DNA of 64,000 nt from Candidatus Ribeiella danica. Lineage in GTDB: Bacteria > Chloroflexota > Chloroflexia > Chloroflexales > Roseiflexaceae. The translations under genes were made by a program, and so were the position numbers. This document shows positions 7,803 through 16,276 of the stretch, piece by piece. Position 1 is the first letter of the stretch. Every line of letters begins with the position of its first letter. The stretch lies in the NCBI GenBank assembly GCA_016717335.1, contig JADKFS010000003.1, forward strand, positions 372,001 to 436,000. The letters are read 5' to 3'. The notes beneath the pieces were generated by a model, which worked only from the letters and a program-made list of their open reading frames with translations, did not search any database and had not been told where the DNA came from.

Positions 7803-7911
7803 ATGTTACCTCGATATCCTTTGAAGCGGGCGGGTGTTGCGCAGGCCCCAGCCCTCCCTTTGGTTGGTGTTGTCGGCTCTACTGCATCTTGTGTGCCAGT
7901 GTGCGCGCAGT

Positions 7912-7920
7912 AGTATACCA
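7912..7920 (-). promoter_or_regulatory. Extended -10 promoter of the site-2 protease gene
   Basis: Minus-strand TGG-TATACT (7920 to 7912) lies about 110 bases before the start at 7802. It sits back to back with the plus-strand promoter at 7926-7953, so the two genes share a compact divergent control region. Confidence 0.5.
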
Positions 7921-7925
7921 CGCGC

Positions 7926-7953
7926 TTGACAGCTGGCCAGGCGTCGTTATACT
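7926..7953 (+). promoter_or_regulatory. Consensus sigma-70 promoter of the peptide transporter operon
   Basis: Perfect TTGACA (7926-7931), 16-base spacer, TATACT (7948-7953). Transcription would start near 7960, 50 bases before the ATG at 8010. This is the strongest housekeeping-type promoter I see in the window. Confidence 0.85.
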
Positions 7954-8009
7954 ATCCAGACCCCAATGGACGTGGTACAGATGCCCGACCCAAAGAAAGG
8001 AGCCATCGT

Positions 8010-9719
8010 ATGGCACGATTCGTTTCGCCCGCCCGGCTGCTGGCCCTGTTCGCCGCGCTGTGCGTGCTGCTGGCGGCCTGCGGCGGCGCGGCGCCCGCGG
8101 CCCAGCCCACCGCAGCATCGGCTGAGCAGCCCACCGCAGCGCCGGCCGAGCAGCCCACCGCAGCGCCGGCCGAGCAGCCGACTGCCGCGCCGACCGGCGG
8201 CACGACCGCCAGCCCGCAGGAGACGCTGGTCTTTGCGGCGGATCTCTCCGACCAGATCTCGCTCGACCCGGCCGTGGCCTATGAGTTCGGCGGCATCCTG
8301 GTCGAGGGCCAGATCTACGAGACGCTGGTCACCTTCACGCCCGGCGAGGATGGCGTCAAGCCGCTGCTGGCGAAGAAGTGGGATGTCAAGGACAGCGGCG
8401 ACACCTGGACGGTGACCTTCACCCTCGACGAGAAGGCCAAGTTCGCCAGCGGCAAGCCGGTCACGGCCGACGACGTGGTCTACTCCTGGGGCCGCGCGCT
8501 CGACCTGGACAAGTCGCCGGCGTTCCTGCTGAAGGACGTCTCGCAGCTCAAGAAAGACAGCTTCAAGGCCGTCGACGCGCAGACCTTTGAGGTTACGCTG
8601 CCGAAGGCCGTCAGCCCGCAGGTGTTCCTGTCGGTGATCACCTTCACCATTGCCGGGGTGGTCGAGAAGGCCGCCGTCGAGCCGAATGCCGGCAGCGACT
8701 TCGGGTCGACCTGGCTGAACGACCACTCGGCCGGCAGCGGCCCGTACCAGCTTGAGAGCTGGGAGCGCGGCTCGCAGAACGTGATCGTCGCCAGCCCGAA
8801 CTACTGGGGCAGCGCGCCGGCGCTCAAGCGGATCATCTTCCGCAACATCACCGAGGGCTCGAACCTGCTCTCGGCCATCCAGACCGGCGACGCCGACATC
8901 GTGCAGGACCTCGGTCCCGAGCAGGCCCAGTCGCTCGAGGGCAGCGCCGACGTGGATCTCGTCAAGGCCAACTCGACGCTGGCGATCTACATGGGCATGA
9001 ACGCCAAGGTCGCGCCGCTCGACAACGCCGACGTGCGCGAGGCGATCCGCTACGCGATCAACTACGACGAGATCGTCAACAACCTGCTGAACGGCAACGG
9101 CAAGCTGCTGCAGGAGATCATCCCCGACGGCTTCCTGGGCCACACCGGCGAGAGCCCCTTCAAGCAGGACATCGCCAAGGCCAAGGAGCTGATCGCCAAG
9201 GCCGGCGTCAAGGATGGCACCGAGATCGAGCTGCTGGTCACGGCCGGCGCGAACGCGCCGGGCGGCGTGCCGTGGGAGACGCTGGCGGCCAAGATCCAGA
9301 GCGACCTGGCGCTGATCGGTCTGAAGGTCAACATCAAGGCGATCCAGCAGTCCGAGCTGCTCAACATCTACCGCGCCCAGAAGGGTCAGATGACTCTGAT
9401 CCTGTGGGGGCCGGACTTCCCCGATCCCGACGGCAACGTCACGCCGTTCACCAGCTACGACGCCAAGTCGATCGCCTACCGCAACGGCTGGGAGGCGCCC
9501 GACATCGCCAAGCTGGCCGCGCAGGCCGCCAGCGAGCAGGACACCGCCAAGCGCACCGAGCTGTACAAGCAGCTCACCGAGCGGGTGCTGCACGAAGGCC
9601 CGTACGCCATGCTGTACCAGCCCGTCCGCACCTACGGCGTCCGCAAGAACATCAAGGGCTTCACCTACGACGCCGCCGACACGCCGAACATCTCGCTGTG
9701 GCTGATTAGCAAGAGCTAG
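8010..9719 (+). CDS. ABC transporter substrate-binding lipoprotein, oligopeptide family 5
   Basis: Solute-binding family 5 proteins capture peptides, nickel complexes or sugars outside the cell and deliver them to Dpp/Opp-type permeases. The 569-residue product starts at ATG 8010, seven bases after AAAGGAG. It has a lipoprotein signal ending LLAACGG and then a disordered linker built from an octapeptide repeat (AEQPTAAP, 24-bp DNA units at about 8120-8190). The binding domain runs to the C-terminus, with family features such as DDVVYSWGRALD and a C-terminal GPYAMLYQPV. Two permease genes follow; the ATPase genes are not in this window. Confidence 0.9.
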   Translation: MARFVSPARLLALFAALCVLLAACGGAAPAAQPTAASAEQPTAAPAEQPTAAPAEQPTAAPTGGTTASPQETLVFAADLSDQISLDPAVAYEFGGILVEGQIYETLVTFTPGEDGVKPLLAKKWDVKDSGDTWTVTFTLDEKAKFASGKPVTADDVVYSWGRALDLDKSPAFLLKDVSQLKKDSFKAVDAQTFEVTLPKAVSPQVFLSVITFTIAGVVEKAAVEPNAGSDFGSTWLNDHSAGSGPYQLESWERGSQNVIVASPNYWGSAPALKRIIFRNITEGSNLLSAIQTGDADIVQDLGPEQAQSLEGSADVDLVKANSTLAIYMGMNAKVAPLDNADVREAIRYAINYDEIVNNLLNGNGKLLQEIIPDGFLGHTGESPFKQDIAKAKELIAKAGVKDGTEIELLVTAGANAPGGVPWETLAAKIQSDLALIGLKVNIKAIQQSELLNIYRAQKGQMTLILWGPDFPDPDGNVTPFTSYDAKSIAYRNGWEAPDIAKLAAQAASEQDTAKRTELYKQLTERVLHEGPYAMLYQPVRTYGVRKNIKGFTYDAADTPNISLWLISKS

Positions 9720-9726
9720 CCCTGAC

Positions 9727-9803
9727 GGTGACCGGGTGACCAGGTGACCGGGTGACAGCTCACCCAGCAGCTTGTCACCTGGTCACCTGGTCACCTGGTC
9801 ACC
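9727..9803 (+). repeat. 30-bp-arm hairpin made of GGTGACC octamers inside the transporter operon
   Basis: Left arm 9727-9756 (GGTGACC units) pairs with right arm 9774-9803 (GGTCACC units). Only two positions are non-identical, both G-U in RNA, and the loop is 17 bases. It lies between the binding-protein stop and the first permease start. Further TTGTCATC units continue to about 9820. Confidence 0.85.
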
Positions 9804-9831
9804 TTGTCATCTTGTCATCTCGGCAAATACT

Positions 9832-10839
9832 ATGATTCGTTTCATCGTACGGCGCTTCGCCGGCCTGGTGCTCGTGCTGGTCGGCGTCTCGATCATCACG
9901 TTCGCGCTGACTCAGCTCGTGCCGGTCGACCCTGCGGCGGTGGCGCTCGGGTCGAACGCACGTGAGGAGCAGATCCAGGCCTACCGCAAGCAGCTCGGCC
10001 TGGACCAGCCGCCGGTGCTCCAGTATGTGAGCTACGCCGGGCGGCTGCTGCGCGGCGACCTGGGGATCTCGATCCGCACGCGCCGCCCGGTGGCGGATGA
10101 CCTGCGCGACTTTCTGCCGGCGACGCTCGAGCTCTCGCTCGCGGCCATGGTCGTGACGCTCGTGCTCGGCATCAGCCTGGGCGTGCTGGCGGCGGTCCGG
10201 CGCGACGGCGTCGTCGACATGGCGGCGCGGGTGTTCGCGCTGGTCGGCGGCTCGCTGCCGATCTTCTTCCTGGGGCTGGTGCTGCTGGCGCTGTTCTACA
10301 CCCGGCTGCGCTGGGTGCCGGGGCCGGGCCGGCTCGACGCGGTGCTGCCGCCGCCGCCGCGCGTCACCGGCATGTACACGATCGACAGCCTGCTGGCCGG
10401 CAACTGGCCGCTGTTCCGCAACGCCGCGGCCCACCTGGTGCTGCCGGCGATCACGCTGGGCTACTTCTCGACCGCGGTGGTGCTGCGGATGACCCGCTCG
10501 GCGATGCTGGAGGTGCTGCACCAGGACTATATCCGCACCGCGCGCGCCAAGGGCCTGCGCGAGGGCGCGGTGCTGGTGCGGCACGCGCTCAAGAACGCGA
10601 TGATCCCCGTGCTGACGACGATCGGCGTCGTGTTCGGCAGCCTGCTCTCCGGCGCGGTGCTGACCGAGACGATCTTCTCATGGCCGGGGCTGGGCCGCTA
10701 CGCGACCGCGTCGGCCACCAGCCTCGACTTCCCGGCCGTGATGGGCGTGACCCTGGTCGCGGCGGTGGTCTACCCGGTGGTGAACGCGCTGGTCGACGTC
10801 GGCTACCACCGGCTCGACCCGCGCATCAAGGTGAAGTAG
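9832..10839 (+). CDS. Peptide ABC transporter permease, DppB type
   Basis: This is an inner-membrane channel subunit with about six helices. It starts MIRFIVRRF, typical of DppB, contains DLGISIRTRRPV before the second helix, and carries the ATPase-docking EAA loop (DYIRTARAKGLREGAVLVRHALKNA). The C-terminus LDVGYHRLDPRIK is characteristic. I start at ATG 9832; the longer frame would translate octamer repeat DNA. Its stop is followed at once by the DppC-type gene (TAG-ATG), so the two are co-translated. It works with the binding lipoprotein upstream. Confidence 0.9.
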   Translation: MIRFIVRRFAGLVLVLVGVSIITFALTQLVPVDPAAVALGSNAREEQIQAYRKQLGLDQPPVLQYVSYAGRLLRGDLGISIRTRRPVADDLRDFLPATLELSLAAMVVTLVLGISLGVLAAVRRDGVVDMAARVFALVGGSLPIFFLGLVLLALFYTRLRWVPGPGRLDAVLPPPPRVTGMYTIDSLLAGNWPLFRNAAAHLVLPAITLGYFSTAVVLRMTRSAMLEVLHQDYIRTARAKGLREGAVLVRHALKNAMIPVLTTIGVVFGSLLSGAVLTETIFSWPGLGRYATASATSLDFPAVMGVTLVAAVVYPVVNALVDVGYHRLDPRIKVK

Positions 10840-11718
10840 ATGGCCCTCGCCCTCGAGCAATCGCCGCTCGTCCAGCCGACCTCCCGCCGCCGCGCGATCC
10901 GGCGCGCCCTGCGCCAGCCGTCGGTCGCGATCGGGCTGCTGATCCTGCTGCTGTTTCTGTTCGCCGCGCTGTTCGCGCCGCTGCTCGCGCCGGCCGACCC
11001 GCTGGCGCAGAACGTGGTGGCCGGCCTGCACCCGCCCGCGCCCGATCACCTGCTCGGCACCGACAAGCTCGGCCGCGACATCTTCAGCCGCATGCTCTAC
11101 GGCGCGCGGATCTCGCTGGCCGTCGGGGTCGCGGTGGTGGCGCTGGCCGGCGCGGTGGGGGTGCTGCTCGGCCTGCTGGCTGGCTTCGTCGGCGGCCTGC
11201 TCGACGAGGCGCTGATGCGGATCACCGACCTGTTCTTCGCCTTCCCGGCGCTGATCCTGGCAATGGCGATCGCCAGCGCGCTCGGCCCCAGCCTGGGCAA
11301 CGCCCTGATCGCGATCAGCGCGGTCAGCTGGCCGGTCTACGCGCGGCTCATCCGCGGCCAGGTGCTGGCGCTCAAGGAGCAGGATTTCGTGCTGGCCGCG
11401 CGCGCGGTCGGCGTGCCCGAGCCGCAGATCGTCCTGCGGCACTTGCTGCCGAACACGCTGGCGCCGCTGCTGGTGCAGGCCAGCTTCGACATGGGCGCGG
11501 CGATCACCGCGGTGGCCGGGCTCTCGTTCATCGGCTTCGGGGCGCAGCCGCCCACGCCGGAGTGGGGCGTGATGATCAGCGAGGGTCGCAACTATATCGC
11601 GACGCAGTGGTGGCTGGGGACCGTGCCCGCCGTCGCGATCCTGCTGGTGGTCGGCGGCTTCAACCTGCTCGGCGACGGCCTGCGCGACCTGCTCGACCCG
11701 CGCCTGCGCGGGCGGTGA
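10840..11718 (+). CDS. Peptide ABC transporter permease, DppC type
   Basis: This is the partner of the DppB-type gene, which it abuts without a gap. The 292 residues include an N-terminal cytoplasmic segment, a first helix, and the periplasmic signature HLLGTDKLGRDIFSRMLYG. Further helices follow, with the EAA loop (QDFVLAARAVGVPEPQIVLRHLLPN) and a C-terminal LGDGLRDLLDPRLRGR. No dppD/dppF ATPase follows. The DNA after the stop consists of heptamer repeats and then the convergent second permease pair. Confidence 0.9.
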   Translation: MALALEQSPLVQPTSRRRAIRRALRQPSVAIGLLILLLFLFAALFAPLLAPADPLAQNVVAGLHPPAPDHLLGTDKLGRDIFSRMLYGARISLAVGVAVVALAGAVGVLLGLLAGFVGGLLDEALMRITDLFFAFPALILAMAIASALGPSLGNALIAISAVSWPVYARLIRGQVLALKEQDFVLAARAVGVPEPQIVLRHLLPNTLAPLLVQASFDMGAAITAVAGLSFIGFGAQPPTPEWGVMISEGRNYIATQWWLGTVPAVAILLVVGGFNLLGDGLRDLLDPRLRGR

Positions 11719-11757
11719 GCGCGCTGACGATAGACCAAGCCCTGACGATGGACGGAA

Positions 11758-11907
11758 GACAGGGGATAGGGGACAGGGGTCAGGGGTCAGGGGTCGGCAT
11801 TCAACGTTCAACGTTCAACATTCAACGCTCGTCCCCTTGTCATCTTGTTACCTTGTCACTGCTCCAGCTCACAGCCCCAAGCCCCAAGCCCCAAGCCCCA
11901 AGCCCCG
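11758..11907. repeat. Compound heptamer/octamer tract between convergent permease operons
   Basis: At least four unit types follow one another: GGGGTCA (11776-11795), GTTCAAC (about 11801-11826), TTGTCATC/TTGTTACC octamers (11837-11858), and CCCCAAG repeated four times (11876-11903). No terminator with a T run is seen between the two convergent operons. Confidence 0.75.
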
Positions 11908-11916
11908 GGCATCAGG

Positions 11917-12840
11917 TCACCGCCGCCGCCGCAGCCCCTCGGCCAGCAGGTTGAACGCCAGGATCGCCAGGCTGAACGCCAGCAGCGGCTCCATCATCAG
12001 CCACGAGCCCAGGCCGCGCTCGCGGACGCCGACGGCGAGCATGCTGCCCCACTCGGCGAAGCGCGTGGTGCCGGCCGTGTCGGCGGGGGTCTCGCGGAAG
12101 GCCCCGCCCAGCACCACCGCCAGGAAGCCCATCTCGGCCACCAGCAGCAGCACCGACCCCATCGCGTAGGCCGCCTCGATCAGGATCAGGTCGCGCAGGT
12201 TCGGCAGGACGTGCCGCCACAGCACGCGCGGCCGCGACAGACCGATCGTGTAGGCCGCCTCGATGAACGGCTCGCGGCTCAGGCCGCGGACCGCCACCCG
12301 GCAGCGCACCGCCGTCTCGGCCCAGCCGGTCAGGCTGAGCGCGGCCACGAAGACGACCGTCTGGGTCGGCAGGCTGGTGCTGAAGCGGTTGACCAGCACG
12401 ACCGGTATGATCGCCAGCACCAGGCTTGGCACGGCCGACCAGGCGCTCACGACCATGCCGAGCAGGCGGTCGGCGCGCCGGTACCAGCCCATCAGCATGC
12501 CGATCGTCACGCCGAGTGCGATGCGCCCAAGCGCCGAGACGCCGCAGAACAGCAGGGTGTAGCGGCTGCCGTAGATCAGCCGGCTCAGCATATCGCGGAA
12601 CAGCGCGTCGCTGCCGAGCGGCATGCCGGGCGTGCCGGGCGGGTAGGGCGGCGGGATGAGCGTGTCTCCGCGGTAGCGGAACAGCGTCTTGAGGGGATCC
12701 TGGGGCGCGATCAGCGGCGAAGCGGCGGCGCAGATCGCCAGCAGCGCGACCAGCAGCAGGCCGATCGCCAGCGGGGCATTCAGCTGCGACGATGCGCGCC
12801 GCAGGCGGCGCAGCGCAGCTGCAGGGGAGGATGTCGCCAT
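11917..12840 (-). CDS. Second DppC-type ABC permease
   Basis: The 307-residue inner-membrane subunit belongs to the same superfamily as the plus-strand pair but is clearly a separate lineage. It has a long insert after LIAPQDPLKTLF (RYRGDTLIPPPYPPGTPG), then GSDALFRDMLSRLIYGSRYTL, and an EAA loop (FIEAAYTIGLSRPRVLWRHVLPN). Its ATG overlaps the stop of the upstream DppB-type gene (TGATG), so translation is coupled. No binding protein or ATPase gene adjoins. Confidence 0.85.
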   Translation of the reverse strand: MATSSPAAALRRLRRASSQLNAPLAIGLLLVALLAICAAASPLIAPQDPLKTLFRYRGDTLIPPPYPPGTPGMPLGSDALFRDMLSRLIYGSRYTLLFCGVSALGRIALGVTIGMLMGWYRRADRLLGMVVSAWSAVPSLVLAIIPVVLVNRFSTSLPTQTVVFVAALSLTGWAETAVRCRVAVRGLSREPFIEAAYTIGLSRPRVLWRHVLPNLRDLILIEAAYAMGSVLLLVAEMGFLAVVLGGAFRETPADTAGTTRFAEWGSMLAVGVRERGLGSWLMMEPLLAFSLAILAFNLLAEGLRRRR

Positions 12841-13793
12841 CAGTCGCTCGCGACCTCGCGCAGCCGCGGGTCGGCGCCACGCAGCGCCAGCCGGCCGAGC
12901 GCATCCACTATGACGAAGAACAGCACCAGCATCACCGCGGCGCCCGCGACCACCTGGGCCTCGCTCGGGCCGGTCGTGCTGTCGCGGATCCGCAGCATCA
13001 GGCGGCCCAGCCCGTTCCAGCCCGAGAGGTAGTCGACGATCACCAGCCCGCTGATCATCACGCGCAGCATGCCCAGGACAGCGCCAAGCAGCGGCAGCCG
13101 CAGCGCCGGCAGCACGTGGCGGCGCCACAGCCCCAGGCCGCCCAGCCCGCGCGCCCGCGCGGCGCGGATCCAGTCCTGCCGCAGGATCTCCTCCTGGGCC
13201 ACCTGCAGCGAGCGCGCCAGCACCGCCGCGCCGCGCAGCGCCAGCACCCCCGCCGGCAGCACCAGGTGCAGGTCGAGCCCGTAGCCCTGCACGTACGCGA
13301 TCCGCAGGCCCGTCCGCAGCGTGAAGTTGGCGACGCCCTCCATCGCCAGCAGCATCACCACGAACGACGGCAGCGAGACCGCCAGCGTACTGAGGCCGAA
13401 CAGCAGCATGGCCGGCAGGCGCCGCCGCACATTCGCCAGCAGCGCGCTCCAGGCCAGGCCCAGCGGCAGCGCGACCGCGAAGCTGACCGCGAGCAGCTGC
13501 AGCGAGTGCTCGACGCCGACCATCAGGTCGCGGTAGATCGGGCGCTGGTTGGCGGTCTGGCCGAAATCGCCCGCGACCAGCCCGGCCAGGTACGCGCGGA
13601 CGGCCGCGAGGTAGCCCTGCAGGTCGGCCGCCGTCGGCGCCGCGCCGCGCGCGAAGATCGTCGGCGTGAAGACCAGCAGCGTCACCAGGAGCACGCTGGC
13701 GGCCGCAGTCAGCAGCAGCGCCAGCCCTTCGTACAGCAGCGCGCCAATCTGGCGACCGGGCTCATGCGCCGCGCTGATTGTTTGTTGCGCCAT
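12840..13793 (-). CDS. Second DppB-type ABC permease
   Basis: The 317-residue multi-pass protein is the first gene of the minus-strand pair. It carries a DFGQTANQRPIYRDLM segment corresponding to the DppB DLG.S region and an EAA loop (DWIRAARARGLGGLGLWRRHVLPAL). The usual N-terminal amphipathic start is replaced by a longer lead (MAQQTISAAHEPGRQ). The substrate is unknown. The pair converges on another permease pair at 9.8-11.7 kb and would need ATPases encoded elsewhere. Confidence 0.82.
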   Translation of the reverse strand: MAQQTISAAHEPGRQIGALLYEGLALLLTAAASVLLVTLLVFTPTIFARGAAPTAADLQGYLAAVRAYLAGLVAGDFGQTANQRPIYRDLMVGVEHSLQLLAVSFAVALPLGLAWSALLANVRRRLPAMLLFGLSTLAVSLPSFVVMLLAMEGVANFTLRTGLRIAYVQGYGLDLHLVLPAGVLALRGAAVLARSLQVAQEEILRQDWIRAARARGLGGLGLWRRHVLPALRLPLLGAVLGMLRVMISGLVIVDYLSGWNGLGRLMLRIRDSTTGPSEAQVVAGAAVMLVLFFVIVDALGRLALRGADPRLREVASD

Positions 13794-13827
13794 AGATTCC
13801 TTTTGGCAGGAGCGGGGGACTCTTCGC

Positions 13828-13866
13828 TGGTGGCGTGGTTCCGGCTCTGCCGAAATTACGCCACCA
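13828..13866. repeat. Hairpin with three-base loop between 13793 and 13894
   Basis: TGGTGGCGTGGTTCCGGC (13828-13845), loop TCT, GCCGAAATTACGCCACCA (13849-13866). In the RNA read from the plus strand two positions are G-U and one is unpaired. It has no T tail and belongs to the long-stem, three-base-loop group. Confidence 0.65.
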
Positions 13867-13893
13867 GCTCGTATTCACCAGGGGGCGGGGTCA

Positions 13894-14883
13894 TCACCAG
13901 AAGTGCACCAGCGGCACCTCGGCCATGCTGGCCAGGCCCGGCAGCGCGCGGATGACGCTCGGCACTGCGTTCACGACGATCGCGGCGGTGGCGATATCGC
14001 CGTGCAGCCCGCCCGTGATGGTCATGCGCACCGGCGGGTCGCCGTCGATCTCGACCGTGTCCTGCGGGTCGGGCGCGCCGACGTACATCCGCAGCTCCAG
14101 GCGCAGCACCTCGCGGTCGCCGACGAAGCCGGACGCGACCTGGCGCACGCCCGCGACCTGCCCGGCGGCGACCTGGACGACGTCGGTGGTGATCGACTGC
14201 TCGGCCAGAACCGCGCCGATCGAGTCGTCCATGCGATCGAGCCGCCAGCCCAGCCGGGTCGCCAGCATGTGCAGCGACTCGGGCAGGCCGACGTGCCGCA
14301 CCGTCCCCTGCTTCACGCGCGCCTCGAACTCTTCGGGCGTCAGGCCGGCGCCGACCTTGCGCTGGAGTGGGCCGCGCCGCCGCGCCGCGTCGACGACGCG
14401 CAGCACCCGCACCGAGCGCACCGCCGCGCACGGGGCGGTGAGCGTCAGCGGCAGCGCGTCCATCGCGTAGCCGGGGTTGACCCCAGTGCCCAGCAGCGTC
14501 ACGCCTGCCCGCCGCGCCTCGCCGTCCAGCTGCGCCGCGAGCTGCGGCTGCGCCGTCCACGGGTACGACAGCTCCTCGCAGGTCGAGACGACATGCGCGC
14601 CGGCCCTGGCGATCGCCGACAGCTGATCGGTGACTTTCACGAGCGACGACGAGGTGGCGTGCAGCACGACCTCGGGCCGGGCTGTGGCAAGCGTGGCCGC
14701 CGCATCGCCGCTGACCGCCACGCCGAGCGGGGCGGTGCCGAGCAGCTCGCCCAGGTCGCGCCCTATTTTCTGCGGGTCGACGTCGATCGCGCCGACGATC
14801 GTCAGACCGGGCCGTGCCGCCGCCATCCGTGCTATGCCCAGGCCAATCGGCCCCAACCCGTAACACACGACTCGTGTCGTCAT
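13894..14883 (-). CDS. NAD(P)-dependent dehydrogenase, DapB-like fold
   Basis: The 329-residue protein begins with a dinucleotide-binding motif (VVCYGLGPIGLGIARM, residues 4-19). It follows with VVLHATSSS and VVSTCEELSYP, and then a C-terminal dimer/substrate domain containing LLGTGVNPGYAMDALPL. The pattern resembles dihydrodipicolinate-reductase-like proteins annotated as 2,4-diaminopentanoate dehydrogenase, but its true substrate cannot be told. I start at ATG 14883, which has AAAGGAG 8 bases upstream. The gene is divergent from the response-regulator gene at 14960. Confidence 0.75.
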   Translation of the reverse strand: MTTRVVCYGLGPIGLGIARMAAARPGLTIVGAIDVDPQKIGRDLGELLGTAPLGVAVSGDAAATLATARPEVVLHATSSSLVKVTDQLSAIARAGAHVVSTCEELSYPWTAQPQLAAQLDGEARRAGVTLLGTGVNPGYAMDALPLTLTAPCAAVRSVRVLRVVDAARRRGPLQRKVGAGLTPEEFEARVKQGTVRHVGLPESLHMLATRLGWRLDRMDDSIGAVLAEQSITTDVVQVAAGQVAGVRQVASGFVGDREVLRLELRMYVGAPDPQDTVEIDGDPPVRMTITGGLHGDIATAAIVVNAVPSVIRALPGLASMAEVPLVHFW

Positions 14884-14917
14884 GGTAGGTTTCTCCTTTG
14901 TTGTCACCCAAGGGCCG

Positions 14918-14926
14918 TGCTATAAT
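14918..14926 (+). promoter_or_regulatory. Extended -10 promoter of the REC-RodZ-like gene
   Basis: TGC-TATAAT (14918-14926) has a weak TTGTTG 17 bases upstream. Transcription from about 14933 gives a leader of roughly 27 bases with AAAGGAC before the ATG at 14960. Confidence 0.65.
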
Positions 14927-14959
14927 AGCGCGCCGTTCGTGCTGTGTCAAAGGACAACC

Positions 14960-16126
14960 ATGCCCAAGATCTTGCTGATAGATGACGACGTTTCATTGAT
15001 GGAGCGCCTGGTCACCTTGCTGACCGAGGCCGGGTATACCGTGCTGCGCGCCAGCCGAATGCAGCACGCCGAGCTGCTGATCGCCGAGCAGCGGCCGGAC
15101 CTGGTGGTGCTCGACCCCGACATCGGCCAGGGCGATGGCTGGCTGCTGCTCGGCCAATCGGCCCGGCAGCTCCCGATGATCATCGTCAGCGGCCAGGCGC
15201 TCGAGGAGGATATCGTTCGCGGCCTCGACGCTGGCGCCGTCGACTACCTGCCCAAGCCGTTCCGCACCGGCGAGCTGCTGGCCCGCATCCGCGCGCGCCT
15301 GCGCGAGCAGGCTGTGGCGCGCTCGGCCGGCGGCGCGCCCGACGAGCAGCCCGCGCCGCCGGCGACCGGGCAGACAGTGCGGCTCGATCCGCCGGTCGAG
15401 CGCCCGCCCGTGCGGGCCGGCCGCGACAGGCGCGGGGCGCTGGCGCCGGGCGACCAGGAGGAGCCGATCTTCATCTCGCACGGCGAGGAGAGCCGCCTGC
15501 TGCACGAGCCGGATCTGTCGGACCGCATCGAGCAGAGCGACATCGCCGCGATGCCGCTCGGCCAGCGGCTCCACGCCGCGCGCCAGCGCAAGCGGCTCAG
15601 CCTGGTCCAGGCCGAGCTGGAGACGCGGCCGTCGGTGCCGATGCACTACATCCAGGCGATGGAAGAAGAGAAGTTCTCGCTGCTCCCGCGCGGCGAGCTG
15701 GCCGAGGAGCTGCTGCGCACCTACGCGCGCTACCTTGGACTGGACGTGACGTCGGCCTCCGAAGAGTACCGCCGGCTGCACTACAACGCGCCGGTCGAGC
15801 CGCCGACCGCGCTGGGCGGCTCGCCGCTGCCGCGCCGCCTGCCGCGCTGGATCATCTGGCTGGCGGCGGTCGTGCTGGCGCTGGTCGTCGGTATCGGCGG
15901 AATCTGGCTGTACGACCCGCGCGGGATTGTCACCCTGGCCCAGCGCGCGCGCATCGGCGCCCCGCCGCCGACGGCCACGGCTACGCCTACGCTCCTGCCA
16001 ACCGCGACGGCCACCCCGACCGCGACGGCCACACCCGAGCCGCCGACGGCCACGCCCACCGCGACAATCGTGCCGACGGCCACGCCCGAGCCGCCGACGG
16101 CTACCGTGACGCCGCGCCGGCGCTGA
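14960..16126 (+). CDS. Response-regulator receiver domain fused to RodZ-like HTH and membrane anchor
   Basis: The 388-residue protein has four parts. Residues 1-118 form a receiver domain: Asp8-10 acidic pocket, Asp52 as phosphate acceptor in VVLDPD, Ser77 and Lys99 in YLPKPF. Residues 119-195 are a charged linker. Residues 200-275 resemble the HTH_25 domain of the cell-shape protein RodZ (GQRLHAARQRKRLSLVQAE, MEEEKFSLLP, LLRTYARYLGLD). A membrane helix lies at about 297-317. The outer tail is made of Thr/Pro/Ala repeats. RodZ links the MreB cytoskeleton to wall synthesis in rods; a phosphorylatable version is unusual. No histidine kinase is adjacent. The ATG at 14960 has a ribosome site. Confidence 0.8.
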   Translation: MPKILLIDDDVSLMERLVTLLTEAGYTVLRASRMQHAELLIAEQRPDLVVLDPDIGQGDGWLLLGQSARQLPMIIVSGQALEEDIVRGLDAGAVDYLPKPFRTGELLARIRARLREQAVARSAGGAPDEQPAPPATGQTVRLDPPVERPPVRAGRDRRGALAPGDQEEPIFISHGEESRLLHEPDLSDRIEQSDIAAMPLGQRLHAARQRKRLSLVQAELETRPSVPMHYIQAMEEEKFSLLPRGELAEELLRTYARYLGLDVTSASEEYRRLHYNAPVEPPTALGGSPLPRRLPRWIIWLAAVVLALVVGIGGIWLYDPRGIVTLAQRARIGAPPPTATATPTLLPTATATPTATATPEPPTATPTATIVPTATPEPPTATVTPRRR

Positions 16127-16276
16127 GCTGCGCTCCGTAGCTGCGGACCCATGCCACGGCCGCGCTCTCAAGCAATGGACAGACGCTCCAGGCGCGCCCG
16201 CCCTGATCGCCCGCGCTGATGCAGGCCAGGGCGAGCAGCGCCAGCGCGTAGGCCCTCAACCAGAACTGGAAGCCGA

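Noticed and set aside
7926..8009. N-terminal extension of the peptide-binding protein to 7926
   Set aside because: The extension would translate the promoter itself. ATG 8010 has AAAGGAG at the right distance and begins a lipoprotein signal.
9727..9820. CRISPR-like array
   Set aside because: The repeats are 8 bp, contiguous and without spacers, and the arms are inverted.
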